From NCBI GenBank assembly GCA_963832715.1, contig CAWHVB010000005.1, forward strand, positions 248,001 through 312,000: a stretch of 64,000 bases of DNA, in the 5' to 3' direction. A model generated the notes under the pieces. It saw nothing but the letters and a program-made list of their open reading frames with translations, was not told the DNA's origin and did not search any database. Origin of the DNA: DATFVA01 sp963832715 (GTDB lineage: Bacteria > Bacteroidota > Ignavibacteria > Ignavibacteriales > Ignavibacteriaceae). Made by a program: the position numbers and the translations under genes. Shown in pieces: positions 53,274 to 63,900 of this stretch. Positions within the stretch are counted from its first letter, which is position 1; each line of letters opens with the position of its first letter.

Positions 53274-54608
53274 ATGGAATTACTGGAAAAATTAGAGAAT
53301 AAATCCGCAGTTATCGGAATAATAGGTTTAGGATATGTCGGACTTCCACTCGGTTTGGAATTTGCATCAAAAGGGTTTAAGGTTTTAGGGTTCGATCTTG
53401 ATGAAAAGAAAGTGAATAGACTTAATGCGGGTAAAAGCTATATAAAACATATTGCAGTGGAAAGAATTAAAAGTGTGGTGGATAAGAAAGCTTTTACTGC
53501 AACAAATGAATTCGAAAGGCTGCCCGAAGCAGATGCTATTATAATCTGTGTCCCTACCCCTCTCGATGAACACCGTGAACCGGATATGACCTTCATAGTC
53601 AGTACCGCCGAAACAATTCAGAAATATATTCGAAAGGGTCAGCTGGTATCGCTGGAATCAACAACATACCCTGGTACAACAGATGAAATTCTGCTGCCGA
53701 TGTTCGAAAAGGCAGGTGAACGGGACGGAGGTAAAAAATTTGTAGTTGGTAAAGATTTTTATTTATCATTTTCTCCTGAAAGAGAGGATCCTAATAACCC
53801 AAGTTATAATACAGCAACTATTCCCAAAGTTGTAGGGGGTGTAACACCGGAATGTGTAAAAATTGCCACCACTTTATACAATAATGTTGTGGTAAAAACT
53901 GTTCCTGTCTCCTCCACACGTGCCGCTGAAGCTACCAAGCTTACCGAAAATATTTATCGTTCAGTAAATATAGCCCTCGTAAATGAACTGAAAATGGTAT
54001 TTGACAGAATGAATATTGACGTCTGGGAGGTCATAGAAGCAGCTTCCACAAAACCTTTTGGATTTCAACCCTTTTTCCCAGGACCGGGACTTGGAGGACA
54101 CTGTATACCTATTGATCCTTTCTACCTGACCTGGAAAGCGCGTGAATACGAGGTACATACCCGTTTCATTGAACTTGCCGGAGAGGTGAACACATATATG
54201 CCTTATTACGTGGTTGAAAAAGGAGGCGAAGCTCTGAACCGGGTTAAAAAATCACTTAATGGCTCAAAAGTTCTCATACTAGGTGTTGCTTATAAAAAAG
54301 ACATTGATGATATGAGAGAATCGCCTTCCCTGCGGCTTATAGAATTATTCCGCGAGAAAAAATGCGAAGTTCATTATAATGATCCTTATGTCCCGAAACT
54401 GCCGAGAACCCGTAAGTACAAATTTGATATGGAATCGGTGGAACTGACTAAAGAAAACCTGGCAAAATTTGATCTCGTAGTATTAAGTACAGATCATTCT
54501 GATTATGATTATAAAATGATTGCTGAAAATTCAAACCTGATTGTCGACAGTAGAAATGCATTTGCTAAAAACGGAATAATTGATAACAATAAAATTATAA
54601 AGGCTTGA
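53274..54608 (+). CDS. wbpA: UDP-N-acetylglucosamine 6-dehydrogenase-type enzyme (WbpA-like)
   Basis: 444 residues. Rossmann GLGYVGLPLGLEFA at the N-terminus, catalytic Cys in GGHCIPIDPFYL, and a C-terminal UDP domain with GVAYKKDIDDMRESP. The GHCIPIDP version separates UDP-N-acetylhexosamine dehydrogenases (WbpA, TviB) from UDP-glucose dehydrogenase. First gene of an eight-gene same-strand operon, two bases before the next. It supplies UDP-GlcNAcA to the WbpB/E/D steps. Confidence 0.9.
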   Translation: MELLEKLENKSAVIGIIGLGYVGLPLGLEFASKGFKVLGFDLDEKKVNRLNAGKSYIKHIAVERIKSVVDKKAFTATNEFERLPEADAIIICVPTPLDEHREPDMTFIVSTAETIQKYIRKGQLVSLESTTYPGTTDEILLPMFEKAGERDGGKKFVVGKDFYLSFSPEREDPNNPSYNTATIPKVVGGVTPECVKIATTLYNNVVVKTVPVSSTRAAEATKLTENIYRSVNIALVNELKMVFDRMNIDVWEVIEAASTKPFGFQPFFPGPGLGGHCIPIDPFYLTWKAREYEVHTRFIELAGEVNTYMPYYVVEKGGEALNRVKKSLNGSKVLILGVAYKKDIDDMRESPSLRLIELFREKKCEVHYNDPYVPKLPRTRKYKFDMESVELTKENLAKFDLVVLSTDHSDYDYKMIAENSNLIVDSRNAFAKNGIIDNNKIIKA

Positions 54609-54609
54609 A

Positions 54610-55599
54610 ATGTTTGATGAGATAGGATTAGGTATAATAGGAGCGGGCAGATGGGGCATAAACCATGTGAGAACGGCAGATCAATTACTGGGGAACAAGT
54701 TAAAGTTTGTATGCGATTTTAATCCTGAAGCTTCAGAAAAAATTAAAGGAATTTCTTCGGAAATTCCTTTTACATCAAAGCTTGAGGACGTACTCGAAAA
54801 TCCAGACATAAATGCGGTGATTATAGCTACTCCCGCCGAAACTCACTATGAGATTGCAAAGAAGGCTTTATTAAACGGCAAGAATGTCCTTGTGGAGAAA
54901 CCTATAACGCTTATCTCATCGCACGCCAGGGATTTAATTGATATCGCTGAAGAAGTCGACAGAAAATTAATGGTAGGACATGTACTGTTGTATCATCCCG
55001 CTGTGGAAAAAATAAAGAAAATGATAGGGGAAAATAAGATTGGACAACTGCAGTACATATACAGCAACAGGCTGAATCTTGGTTCGATCAGAAGTGAGGA
55101 GAATATCCTATGGAGTTTTGCTCCGCATGATATTTCAGTAATCCAATTCCTGCTTGAGAGCAACCCTGTTTATGTTGATGCAAAGGGAGCCGCTATTTTG
55201 CAGCATGAAATAGAAGATACCACCATTACCTATTTATCATATCCGGGTAACATCCATGCCCATATCTTTGTCAGCTGGCTTCATCCTTTTAAGGAACAGC
55301 GGCTTGTTATTATAGGTGACGAAGGAATGTTTGTTTTCGAGGACAGTCTCAAAACAGACAAACTTAAATTCTATCCCAAAGGGTTCAGAAATATTGACGG
55401 GGTTCTGCAGAAATTTGACAGTGATTTTGAAGTTGTAGATTTTGAACAGCGTCAGCCGCTTGCTGAAGAACAAAAACACTTCTTCAACTCGATAATTAAT
55501 AATGAGAACCCTCTGACTGACGGTGTTCATGCTGTGGAAGTACTCGAAATTCTTGAAAAGGCTCAGTCCTGCCTTACAGCAGGGCGGCCTGTTTTATAG
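54610..55599 (+). CDS. wbpB: Gfo/Idh/MocA sugar dehydrogenase (WbpB-like)
   Basis: 329 residues. GLGIIGAGRWG NAD site, VLVEKPI with the catalytic Lys, and HDISVIQFLL typical of the family. In the P. aeruginosa WbpB/WbpE pair it oxidises C-3 of UDP-GlcNAcA and recycles NADH using 2-oxoglutarate. Context with WbpA, WbpD and DegT-type neighbours supports that role here; the exact sugar is inferred. Confidence 0.85.
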   Translation: MFDEIGLGIIGAGRWGINHVRTADQLLGNKLKFVCDFNPEASEKIKGISSEIPFTSKLEDVLENPDINAVIIATPAETHYEIAKKALLNGKNVLVEKPITLISSHARDLIDIAEEVDRKLMVGHVLLYHPAVEKIKKMIGENKIGQLQYIYSNRLNLGSIRSEENILWSFAPHDISVIQFLLESNPVYVDAKGAAILQHEIEDTTITYLSYPGNIHAHIFVSWLHPFKEQRLVIIGDEGMFVFEDSLKTDKLKFYPKGFRNIDGVLQKFDSDFEVVDFEQRQPLAEEQKHFFNSIINNENPLTDGVHAVEVLEILEKAQSCLTAGRPVL

Positions 55600-55644
55600 A
55601 TTAAACAAAAGATCAAATAACTCTGAAATGCGGAGCATTTTAAA

Positions 55645-56229
55645 ATGAATAATAAAAATTACTATATTAATCAATATGCCGTAGTCGACGATAATGTAGA
55701 AATTGGTGAAAATTCAAAAATATGGCATTTTACTCATGTACAGTCGGGATCGAAAATCGGTAAGAAATGCATACTCGGACAAAACGTAAATATTGCAAAC
55801 AATGTTACAATAGGAAATTTCGTTAAGATTCAGAATAATGTATCTGTTTATGAAGGTGTAGAACTTGAAGATTACGTGTTTTGCGGTCCGTCTATGGTAT
55901 TTACAAACATCCTTAATCCGCGTTCAAAATACCCTCAGGTCGGAGCTGAGTTCTATATTAAAACTCTTGTTAAAGAGGGAGCCTCCCTCGGAGCTAATTC
56001 TACTATCGTATGCGGCATTACTATTGGAAGATTTGCTTTCGTAGGCGCTGGAGCTGTTGTTACTAAAGATGTACCCGATTTTGCTCTCGTAGTCGGTAAT
56101 CCTGCAAAAATAAAAGGATGGTACAGCGAAGCAGGCAAAAAGCTAATTTTTGACAATAAAGGGTTTGCTTTTTGTGAGAAGTCAGGTAAAAAATATAAAT
56201 TTGAAAATGATCTGGTCAAAGAAGTCTAA
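55645..56229 (+). CDS. wbpD: WbpD-like left-handed beta-helix N-acetyltransferase
   Basis: 194 residues of hexapeptide repeats (VEIGENSKIWHFTHV, KKCILGQNVNIANNVTIGNFVKI), forming a trimeric acyl-CoA-dependent transferase. WbpD homologs acetylate the 3-amino group of UDP-2-acetamido-3-amino-glucuronate. Between wbpB-like and rmlA genes. Confidence 0.88.
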   Translation: MNNKNYYINQYAVVDDNVEIGENSKIWHFTHVQSGSKIGKKCILGQNVNIANNVTIGNFVKIQNNVSVYEGVELEDYVFCGPSMVFTNILNPRSKYPQVGAEFYIKTLVKEGASLGANSTIVCGITIGRFAFVGAGAVVTKDVPDFALVVGNPAKIKGWYSEAGKKLIFDNKGFAFCEKSGKKYKFENDLVKEV

Positions 56230-56254
56230 TATTCTCAAACAAAATTTGGATAAA

Positions 56255-57124
56255 ATGAAAGGTATAGTTTTAGCTGGCGGTTCGGGATCTCGTCTTTACC
56301 CGATTACAAAAGTCTATAGCAAACAGTTAACATTAATTTATGATAAACCTCTGATTTATTACCCCCTGTCAATTCTGATGCTTGGCGGAATTCGTGAAAT
56401 ATTAATTATCTCTAATAAAGAAACGATTCCTCTGTATCAGCAGCTTTTTGAAGATGGTTCTCAGGTTGGACTAAAAATTGAATATGCGGTTCAGGAAAAA
56501 CCCCGCGGCATTGCTGAAGCATTTATTCTTGGAGAAAACTTTATAGGAAAAGATAGCGTCAGTCTTATCCTCGGCGATAATATATTTTACGGGTACCTTG
56601 ATTTCTGGTATAATGCACTTAGTAAACATAAAGACGGAGCAACTATTTTCGGCTATCGGGTTAATGATCCGCAGCGGTATGGTATAGTAGATTTTGATAA
56701 AAATGGCAAAGCAAAATCTATTGAAGAGAAACCAAGGCATCCAAAATCTGATTTCGCTGTTCCCGGCTTATATATTTATGATAATGAGGTAGTCAGGATT
56801 TCAAAATCGCTGAAACCTTCTAAGCGAGGTGAGCTTGAAATAACCGACGTCAATAATACATATTTGAAGAAGCATAAACTTAAAGTAGAAAAAATAGGCA
56901 GAGGAATCGCCTGGCTTGATACAGGTAATCCGACTGCGCTGCTTCAGGCTTCTAACTTTTTTGGTGTAATAGAAGAAAGACAGGGGATGAAAGTGGCATG
57001 TATCGAAGAAATCGCTTATAGAATGAATTATATAAATAAAAAACAGTTGAAAACTCTAATCATTTCAATACCCAAATCACTCTATAGAGACTATCTGGAA
57101 AAATATCTTAAAGATCAAAGTTAG
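56255..57124 (+). CDS. rmlA: Glucose-1-phosphate thymidylyltransferase
   Basis: 289 residues from the ATG at 56255; a longer upstream reading overlaps wbpD and is rejected. Nucleotidyltransferase motif GIVLAGGSGSRLYP, PLIYYPLSILMLGGI, LGDNIFYG and EITDVN. Makes dTDP-glucose. RmlB and RmlD are absent from the window, so the dTDP-rhamnose pathway is incomplete here. Confidence 0.95.
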   Translation: MKGIVLAGGSGSRLYPITKVYSKQLTLIYDKPLIYYPLSILMLGGIREILIISNKETIPLYQQLFEDGSQVGLKIEYAVQEKPRGIAEAFILGENFIGKDSVSLILGDNIFYGYLDFWYNALSKHKDGATIFGYRVNDPQRYGIVDFDKNGKAKSIEEKPRHPKSDFAVPGLYIYDNEVVRISKSLKPSKRGELEITDVNNTYLKKHKLKVEKIGRGIAWLDTGNPTALLQASNFFGVIEERQGMKVACIEEIAYRMNYINKKQLKTLIISIPKSLYRDYLEKYLKDQS

Positions 57125-57126
57125 AT

Positions 57127-57690
57127 ATGGAAATAATCCGCACGAAAATACCTGACGTTTTAGAAATTAGACCGAAAGTTTTTGAAGATGACAGAGGATA
57201 TTTCCTGGAATCTTTTAATGATAACCGGTTTTTAGAAAACAATATTGAAAACCATTTCGTTCAGGATAACATTTCCCGTTCTGCCAGGGGAACAATAAGA
57301 GGGTTGCATTATCAGGTTGGAAATAAAGCCCAGGGAAAACTATGTCAGATAATAACCGGTAGTGTTATGGATATTGCTGTAGATATAAGGTTTGGCTCCC
57401 CCACGTTTGGAAAGTACGTTGCTCTTCAAATGTCAGAAGCAGATCATTTGCAGTTATGGATCCCACCCGGATTTGCGCATGGATTCTCAGTGCTTTCAGA
57501 ATATGCAATTTTCATGTATAAATGCACAGATTTTTACAGTAAACAGCATGAAAGAGCTATTATTTATAATGATCCTCAATTAAATATTAATTGGGGAGTG
57601 GAAAACCCTATCGTTTCTGACAAAGATTTGAAAGGAAAACCTTTTAATGAAATAGACAGGGACTTTATTTATTCAGAAATGAAAATTTAG
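57127..57690 (+). CDS. rmlC: dTDP-4-dehydrorhamnose 3,5-epimerase
   Basis: 187 residues, cupin fold. Landmarks: FEDDRGYFLESF, the catalytic His in IRGLHYQ, GKLCQIITGSVMDIAVDIR, and IPPGFAHGFSVLS. Epimerises C-3 and C-5 of dTDP-4-keto-6-deoxyglucose. Two bases after rmlA. Confidence 0.95.
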   Translation: MEIIRTKIPDVLEIRPKVFEDDRGYFLESFNDNRFLENNIENHFVQDNISRSARGTIRGLHYQVGNKAQGKLCQIITGSVMDIAVDIRFGSPTFGKYVALQMSEADHLQLWIPPGFAHGFSVLSEYAIFMYKCTDFYSKQHERAIIYNDPQLNINWGVENPIVSDKDLKGKPFNEIDRDFIYSEMKI

Positions 57691-57707
57691 AAAACGGAGA
57701 TAATAAA

Positions 57708-58874
57708 ATGACAGTTCCTTTATTAGACCTTAAGAAACAATACCAGTCATTAAAATCTGAACTTGATGAAGCACTCATAAGAGTTGCCGAATCTCAGTAT
57801 TTTATCATGGGTCCCGAAGTTGATAAGATGGAAAAGGCTTTTTGTGAATATCTGAATTGTAAATACGCGATAGGTGTATCTTCGGGTACGGATGCTCTTC
57901 TGGTTGCCCTTATGGCTCTTGATATTCAGCCTGGTGATGAGGTGATTGTTCCTACCTATTCTTTCTTTGCAACCGCAGGAGTAGTATCGAGAATGAATGC
58001 GGTTCCTGTATTTGCAGATATTGATCCGGTTACTTTTAATATTGATCCTGGTGATATAGAAAAGAGAATAACGAATAAAACAAAAGCAATCATTCCGGTT
58101 CATTTATACGGTCAGAGTTGTGAAATGGATAAAATCATGGAAATTGCCCGGAAGCATAATCTTAAAGTGGTGGAAGACGGGGCACAGGCAATAGGAGTCC
58201 AGTACAAAGACGGTAAACACGTTGGAACTATAGGCGACATTGGCTGTTATTCATTCTTTCCAAGTAAAAACCTAGGCTGTTTTGGTGACGGAGGCCTGGT
58301 GGTTTCCAATGACGATGAGCTGGGAGAAAAATTAAGAATACTTCGCGTTCATGGCGGTAAACCGAAATATTATCATAAGATAATTGGAGGAAATTTCAGA
58401 CTGGATGCTATCCAGGCTGCAGTACTGAATGTAAAGCTTCCGCATCTCGATAACTGGTCCTCACAAAGGCGTGAAAATGCAGAGCTTTATACGAAATTAT
58501 TTATTGAAGCCGGACTGGCTGAAGCTACAGGTAAAATAAAATTCGATGGTAAAAATAAAGTCCTGCTGCCGAAAGCTGTTTACAAGGACTCAGGTGTTAA
58601 AAATTATCATATATATAATCAATATATTATAAGAGTTGAAGAAAGAGATGCAGTAAGAAAACACCTGTCTGATAAGAGTATAGGGACAGAAATTTATTAT
58701 CCTGTTCCTTTTCATAAACAGGAATGCTTCTCTTCTCTTAAATATAAAAATGGTGATTTCCCTCTAGCCGAGGAAGCAGCTGACGACTCCATCGCTCTGC
58801 CTATTTATCCTGAACTCACTGAAGAGCAGCAGAAATATATTGTGGATGAAATAAAGAAAGCAGTAAAAAAATAA
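57708..58874 (+). CDS. wbpE: DegT/DnrJ/EryC1 sugar aminotransferase (WbpE-like)
   Basis: 388 residues, PLP-dependent. Catalytic Lys187 in SFFPSKNLG, EDGAQAIG and the sugar-nucleotide binding C-terminus. In the WbpA-B-E-D pathway it transaminates the 3-keto group of UDP-GlcNAcA with glutamate. Substrate inferred from the operon; other nucleotide sugars are possible. Confidence 0.86.
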   Translation: MTVPLLDLKKQYQSLKSELDEALIRVAESQYFIMGPEVDKMEKAFCEYLNCKYAIGVSSGTDALLVALMALDIQPGDEVIVPTYSFFATAGVVSRMNAVPVFADIDPVTFNIDPGDIEKRITNKTKAIIPVHLYGQSCEMDKIMEIARKHNLKVVEDGAQAIGVQYKDGKHVGTIGDIGCYSFFPSKNLGCFGDGGLVVSNDDELGEKLRILRVHGGKPKYYHKIIGGNFRLDAIQAAVLNVKLPHLDNWSSQRRENAELYTKLFIEAGLAEATGKIKFDGKNKVLLPKAVYKDSGVKNYHIYNQYIIRVEERDAVRKHLSDKSIGTEIYYPVPFHKQECFSSLKYKNGDFPLAEEAADDSIALPIYPELTEEQQKYIVDEIKKAVKK

Positions 58875-58878
58875 GTTA

Positions 58879-59841
58879 ATGATGACCGATAATTTTAAGA
58901 ATAAAAAAATCTATATCGCCGGTCATTCGGGCATGGTTGGTTCTGCGATAACAAGAAGACTTAAGAAGGCAGGTTATAATAATCTGCTATTCAGGGACCT
59001 GCATGATTTGAACCTGATACGGCAGACTGAAGTTGAATCATTTTTTAAGGAAAATAAACCGGATTTAGTGATAGTTGCTGCCGCAAAGGTCGGCGGAATT
59101 CTGGCTAACAATACATACAGGGCGGAGTTCATTTATGATAACCTGATGATAGAATCTAATATTATTCATCAATCGTATATAAATGATGTAGACAAGCTGA
59201 TTTTTCTCGGAAGCAGCTGTATCTACCCAAAGCTCGCTCCGCAGCCCTTAAAGGAAGAATACTTGCTTTCTGATTACCTTGAATTCACAAATGAACCCTA
59301 TGCCATAGCTAAGATTGCAGGTATAAAACTCTGCGAAAACTATTACCGTCAATATGGGTCCAATTTTTATTCGGTTATGCCGACTAACTTATATGGACCC
59401 TATGACAATTTTAATCTCGAAACATCTCATGTTCTTCCTGCATTGATCAGAAAAATTCATGAAGCTAAAATAAAAAACCTGCCGGATGTTACAGTCTGGG
59501 GCAGCGGAAATCCAATGAGAGAATTCCTGTACGTTGATGATCTGGCTGAAGCTGTTGTGTTTTTAATGGAAAATATTGATGCCGAAAATATTTATAAGCA
59601 GGGAATCTCACATATCAATATTGGTACAGGCGAAGACCTTACTATCAGAGAACTCGCTGAAACTGTTGCTGAGGTGATAGGGTATTCGGGTGGTATTGTA
59701 TACGATACAAGCAAGCCTGACGGCACTCCCAGGAAACTAATGGACGTATCGAGGATAAACGAACTTGGCTGGAAATACAAAACAGGATTACATGAGGGGA
59801 TAGAAAAAGCGTACAGTTGGTTTAAATCTAATGTTAAATAA
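58879..59841 (+). CDS. fcl: GDP-L-fucose synthase
   Basis: 320 residues, SDR fold. GHSGMVGSAITRRL NADPH site, KVGGILANN, LGSSCIYPK and the Tyr-x3-Lys pair in EPYAIAK. It epimerises and reduces GDP-4-keto-6-deoxymannose to GDP-L-fucose. Two adjacent ATG codons are possible starts. Upstream of gmd by 11 bases. Confidence 0.95.
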   Translation: MMTDNFKNKKIYIAGHSGMVGSAITRRLKKAGYNNLLFRDLHDLNLIRQTEVESFFKENKPDLVIVAAAKVGGILANNTYRAEFIYDNLMIESNIIHQSYINDVDKLIFLGSSCIYPKLAPQPLKEEYLLSDYLEFTNEPYAIAKIAGIKLCENYYRQYGSNFYSVMPTNLYGPYDNFNLETSHVLPALIRKIHEAKIKNLPDVTVWGSGNPMREFLYVDDLAEAVVFLMENIDAENIYKQGISHINIGTGEDLTIRELAETVAEVIGYSGGIVYDTSKPDGTPRKLMDVSRINELGWKYKTGLHEGIEKAYSWFKSNVK

Positions 59842-59852
59842 ATGAGGTAGGA

Positions 59853-60980
59853 ATGAAAAAAGCTTTAATTACAGGGATAACAGGTCAGGATGGAAGCTAC
59901 CTGACTGAAATTCTGCTTGAAAAAGGATATGAAGTTCACGGTATAATCCGGAAAAGCAGTTCGTTTAATACCGGGAGAATTGATCACTTATATAGTAATA
60001 GAGAAATCCTTGATAAAAAGCTTTTTCTTCATTACGGAGATCTTGTTGATACCAGTGCTTTAAACCGGCTGCTGGAAAAAATTGAACCCGAAGAAATTTA
60101 TAATCTTGCAGCCCAGAGCCACGTAAAGGTTTCGTTTGAGGTTCCGGATTATACGGCTCAGGTAGATGCGCTGGGTACTCTGAGGTTCCTTGATGCAATC
60201 AGAGAAGTGGGTTTGAGGAAAGTTAAGTTCTACCAGGCCTCCACCAGCGAACTATTTGGTAAGGTGCAGGAGATACCTCAGTCTGAAGAAACTCCTTTTT
60301 ATCCGCGTTCCCCGTACGGCGTGGCAAAGCTATACGGGTTCTGGATAATTGTTAACTACAGAGAAGCATATAACATTTTTGCTTCAAACGGAATTTTATT
60401 CAATCACGAATCTCCGAGGCGGGGAGAGACTTTCGTCACCCGGAAAATAACACGTGCAGTATCTAAGATATCTGCCGGACTTCAGGACAGACTTCTTTTG
60501 GGAAACCTGGATGCTAAAAGGGACTGGGGTTTCGCCCCTGAATATTGCGAGGGAATGTGGAGAATTCTGAATCACGAAAAAGCCGAAGATTTTGTCCTTG
60601 CCACCGGCGAAACTCATACCGTAAGAGAGTTTGCAGAGTCTGCATTTAATGAGATTGGCGTAAAACTCGAATGGAAGGGGAAGGGTGCTGAAGAAAAGGG
60701 TTTAATAAAAGAAATTGATTGGGATAAAGGAAATAAGCTTCTGGATTCATCCCATTCCGAAAATGAATATAAATATTCATTCAGTGATAAATTAAAAAAA
60801 GGAAAAACGGTAATAGCTATTGATCCCGAATATTACAGGCCTACGGAAGTTGATTTGCTGATAGGGAATCCTGCAAAAGCTAAAAAAGTACTGGGATGGG
60901 AAGCTAAAACCACTTTTGCTACTCTTGTAAAGCTGATGATCAAAGCTGACCTTGAAAAGGTTATGATGCGGGGATATTAA
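59853..60980 (+). CDS. gmd: GDP-mannose 4,6-dehydratase
   Basis: 375 residues, extended SDR. ALITGITGQDGSYL NAD site, SSSFNTGRIDHLY, Thr-Tyr-Lys set around SPYGVAKLY, and FNHESPRRGETFVTRK. Converts GDP-mannose to GDP-4-keto-6-deoxymannose, the first step to GDP-L-fucose. Last gene of the operon; its 3' end overlaps the convergent TPR-CHAT gene by 20 bases. Confidence 0.96.
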   Translation: MKKALITGITGQDGSYLTEILLEKGYEVHGIIRKSSSFNTGRIDHLYSNREILDKKLFLHYGDLVDTSALNRLLEKIEPEEIYNLAAQSHVKVSFEVPDYTAQVDALGTLRFLDAIREVGLRKVKFYQASTSELFGKVQEIPQSEETPFYPRSPYGVAKLYGFWIIVNYREAYNIFASNGILFNHESPRRGETFVTRKITRAVSKISAGLQDRLLLGNLDAKRDWGFAPEYCEGMWRILNHEKAEDFVLATGETHTVREFAESAFNEIGVKLEWKGKGAEEKGLIKEIDWDKGNKLLDSSHSENEYKYSFSDKLKKGKTVIAIDPEYYRPTEVDLLIGNPAKAKKVLGWEAKTTFATLVKLMIKADLEKVMMRGY

Positions 60981-63900
60981 TTGGATATTTCTTCTTATTG
61001 ATTATAAGTACTACAACCAGTGCTGCCGCTATTATCATCATAAGCATGATGATTGAAAAAGAGATATTCTTATTATGTTTAAGTTGAACAGGGGAAATAT
61101 TCCCGGATAAAACGAACGCTCCCCAGTAGTAGGGATTTGCGGAATAATTTTTAATAAAATCAATTTTAGCAAGTCTCAGGGCTTTAGATTTATCATATCC
61201 CATACTGAGTTTTTCATAAAAAAGGGTCATCAATCTTGATGTGTATTTATCATTGACATCCCATAGGGAAACCACCACACTTTTTGATCCTGCTTCGAAG
61301 AATGCCTTGGTAAGTCCTAATATTCCCTCAGACTCATCTACACTTCCCAAACCCGAGTTGCACGAACTAAGCACAACCAGATCGCTGTTAAGTTTAAGCT
61401 GAACAATCTCACTCGCTTCCAGGAACCCGTCGTTTTCTGCATCGTATGTATTTGAGAAAAATATCAATGGCTGTTTATGATAGAAGAATGAATGTGTAGA
61501 TAGATGAATGATCCTTCTTAATGAAGCATTCTGTTTGAAGTTGGTTTCTGTTGCATTTTTATCAAGTAATATTGTATTGGCATTTAATATTTCACCGATA
61601 CTGTTTACTTCTTCTCCAGAATATTTCAGTGGCAGAAACGCGAGATTCCGTGGTATACCTGATGATTCATCCAGCAGACCTCTTCTTTCGGCAAATTCAG
61701 TGCTTTCTGTGTTGATTGAAGGATTGCCGACTAACAATACATCCCCATCATTCTTCAGGTTGTTTTTTTGCTGCTGCAGAAATGCTGTTGCCGAAGGGGA
61801 ATAAGAGATGTTGTAGTCCTTCAAAAGGAATTTTTTATTTTTATAGTAATACGGACTTTCATCCTCATTGTAATCTGTAACCAGGAATTCAAATGGCATA
61901 GATAATAATTCGGTACAGGGTGAGAAAATTATCTTTTTATCTTGAGGAATATTCCGGATAACAGGCTTCACCACTGATTTATATAATTCAAATGAGGCTT
62001 TTGCATTAAAAGAAAATAGGTCCTGATTATAAAATGCATCTGTCTTGCTTATGGTATTCTCAAAATAGGGAGATATATTGTTTATCATTCCGACCAGTTG
62101 TTTCCTGGAAATATCAAGTTTAAAGGGTTCGAACTTGTTTCTGCTGATTAGAAAAGCATATAAATTATCGTCGGTCGAATAATATGAAACTAAATTTTCA
62201 TCACTGTTCAGAGAATTTTGAATCTCGTCCAATCCGGGCCATTTCTCCATATTCAGATATTGAGCTAATCCCGGGTTAGCCCTGGTTAACGATAATTTCA
62301 GTTCCATCAACTTAGCTTTTATAGTCTCAGTTTTCTGTTCACCATAGAGTCCAGAATGTATTATCCAGTCATAGTCATACAATTTGCTCAAAGCGGCACT
62401 GTCATTTACCATTGAATGCAGCTTGAGATTGTTCAGATTCTGAATCATATTTCTGGAATGAGATTTATTAATAAGATCAAAGGCCTTATTATATTCATTT
62501 AGCCCCAGATAGTGCTCGGCAAACGAATCGTAAACATCATGGTTGCCGGAGAAATAGGAAATTTGTACATCTTCCTGGCTGAATAGGGGACGCGATACGT
62601 CTTCAATAATTTTTACTGCAGCAGAATAGTAAGATTCTGCGATTTTGTATAAGTTCTTTTTATCGGATAATTTTGCAAGGCAATAATAAGCTTCCACCTT
62701 CAGGTTCTTTTCATTCAGGTCTTTAACAAGTCTGAGAGCTTTATTATAAGATGCTTCTGCCCCGTCGAGATCATTCTGTCTTTCAAGGATATTGCCTTTT
62801 ATAATTTCTGAACGAGCGTGCAGATAAGGGAACTCTTCAGGTGATGAATTCTTCAATGATTCCTTCAAAGCAGCCAGAGCCCCTATATATTCCTTTTTCT
62901 TGACTAAAACCTCAGAAAGATCTATTCCCGACAGCGCTGAGGTGTAAGCGGCATGATTCTGCAGAGCCATGCTTCGGGCTTCGTTAAAGTAATTTTCCGA
63001 TATATCAAGGCTGTCCAGTGAAGAGTATACTACTCCCAGCTTATCATAAATGTCTGCTGTAAGAAATGGATTATTAATCCTGCTGCATTCTGATTCAGCT
63101 TGGAGATAATATCCGAGTGCATTTTGAGGGCGGTCGAGATTGAAGTTTAATGCACCAAGTCCGCTGCTGATATTTACGCTTAACTCAATCTCATTTATTT
63201 CGGAGGAAAGCTTTTTTGCCTGGTTATAATACTTTAATGCTTCGGAATAATTCGCCAGATTCGTATAAGCATCAGCCATCCCTGTAAGGTTAAGAACAAG
63301 AGACCGTTTATTATCTCCTGCAAACTCGATTCCGTCTTTGTAATATTTAATTGCACTTTCATAGTTGAATATCGACAGATAAATCTTTCCGATATTATCG
63401 GAAAGCAATGAAAGGCGCAGCTGGTTTCCCATTTGCTTGAACAATCTGTAACTCTTAAGATAATTGTCCCTTTCATCAATCAGTTCATTTGTATAACTAT
63501 AGGAAACTCCAAGTTCAGAGTGAGCATATGCTTCCAGTTCGATATTATGTATTTTATCTGCAATAACGAGGGCCTGTTTATATTTATCTCTCGCTTTGGT
63601 TATAAATCCCTGGATATCATCCATTATTCCAAGCGCAACATATGATAACCCCTCATCATTTTTCAAATGGTTTTCCACGCTCAGGTTATAGGATCTGTTA
63701 TAAATATCATTTGCCTGATCATATTCACCGGATAGAAAGTATAGGGCACCCTCAGCAAGCTGAGACTGTACAAGAAAATCGACATCATCATTTGAGTTCA
63801 GTTCAGCTTTTCGTATGAAAGACAAGGCTTTTTTGTAATCTCCAAGGCTCCTGTAGGAATAAGATAATTCGTACAAAATGAATTTATTAGTAGTATCTGA

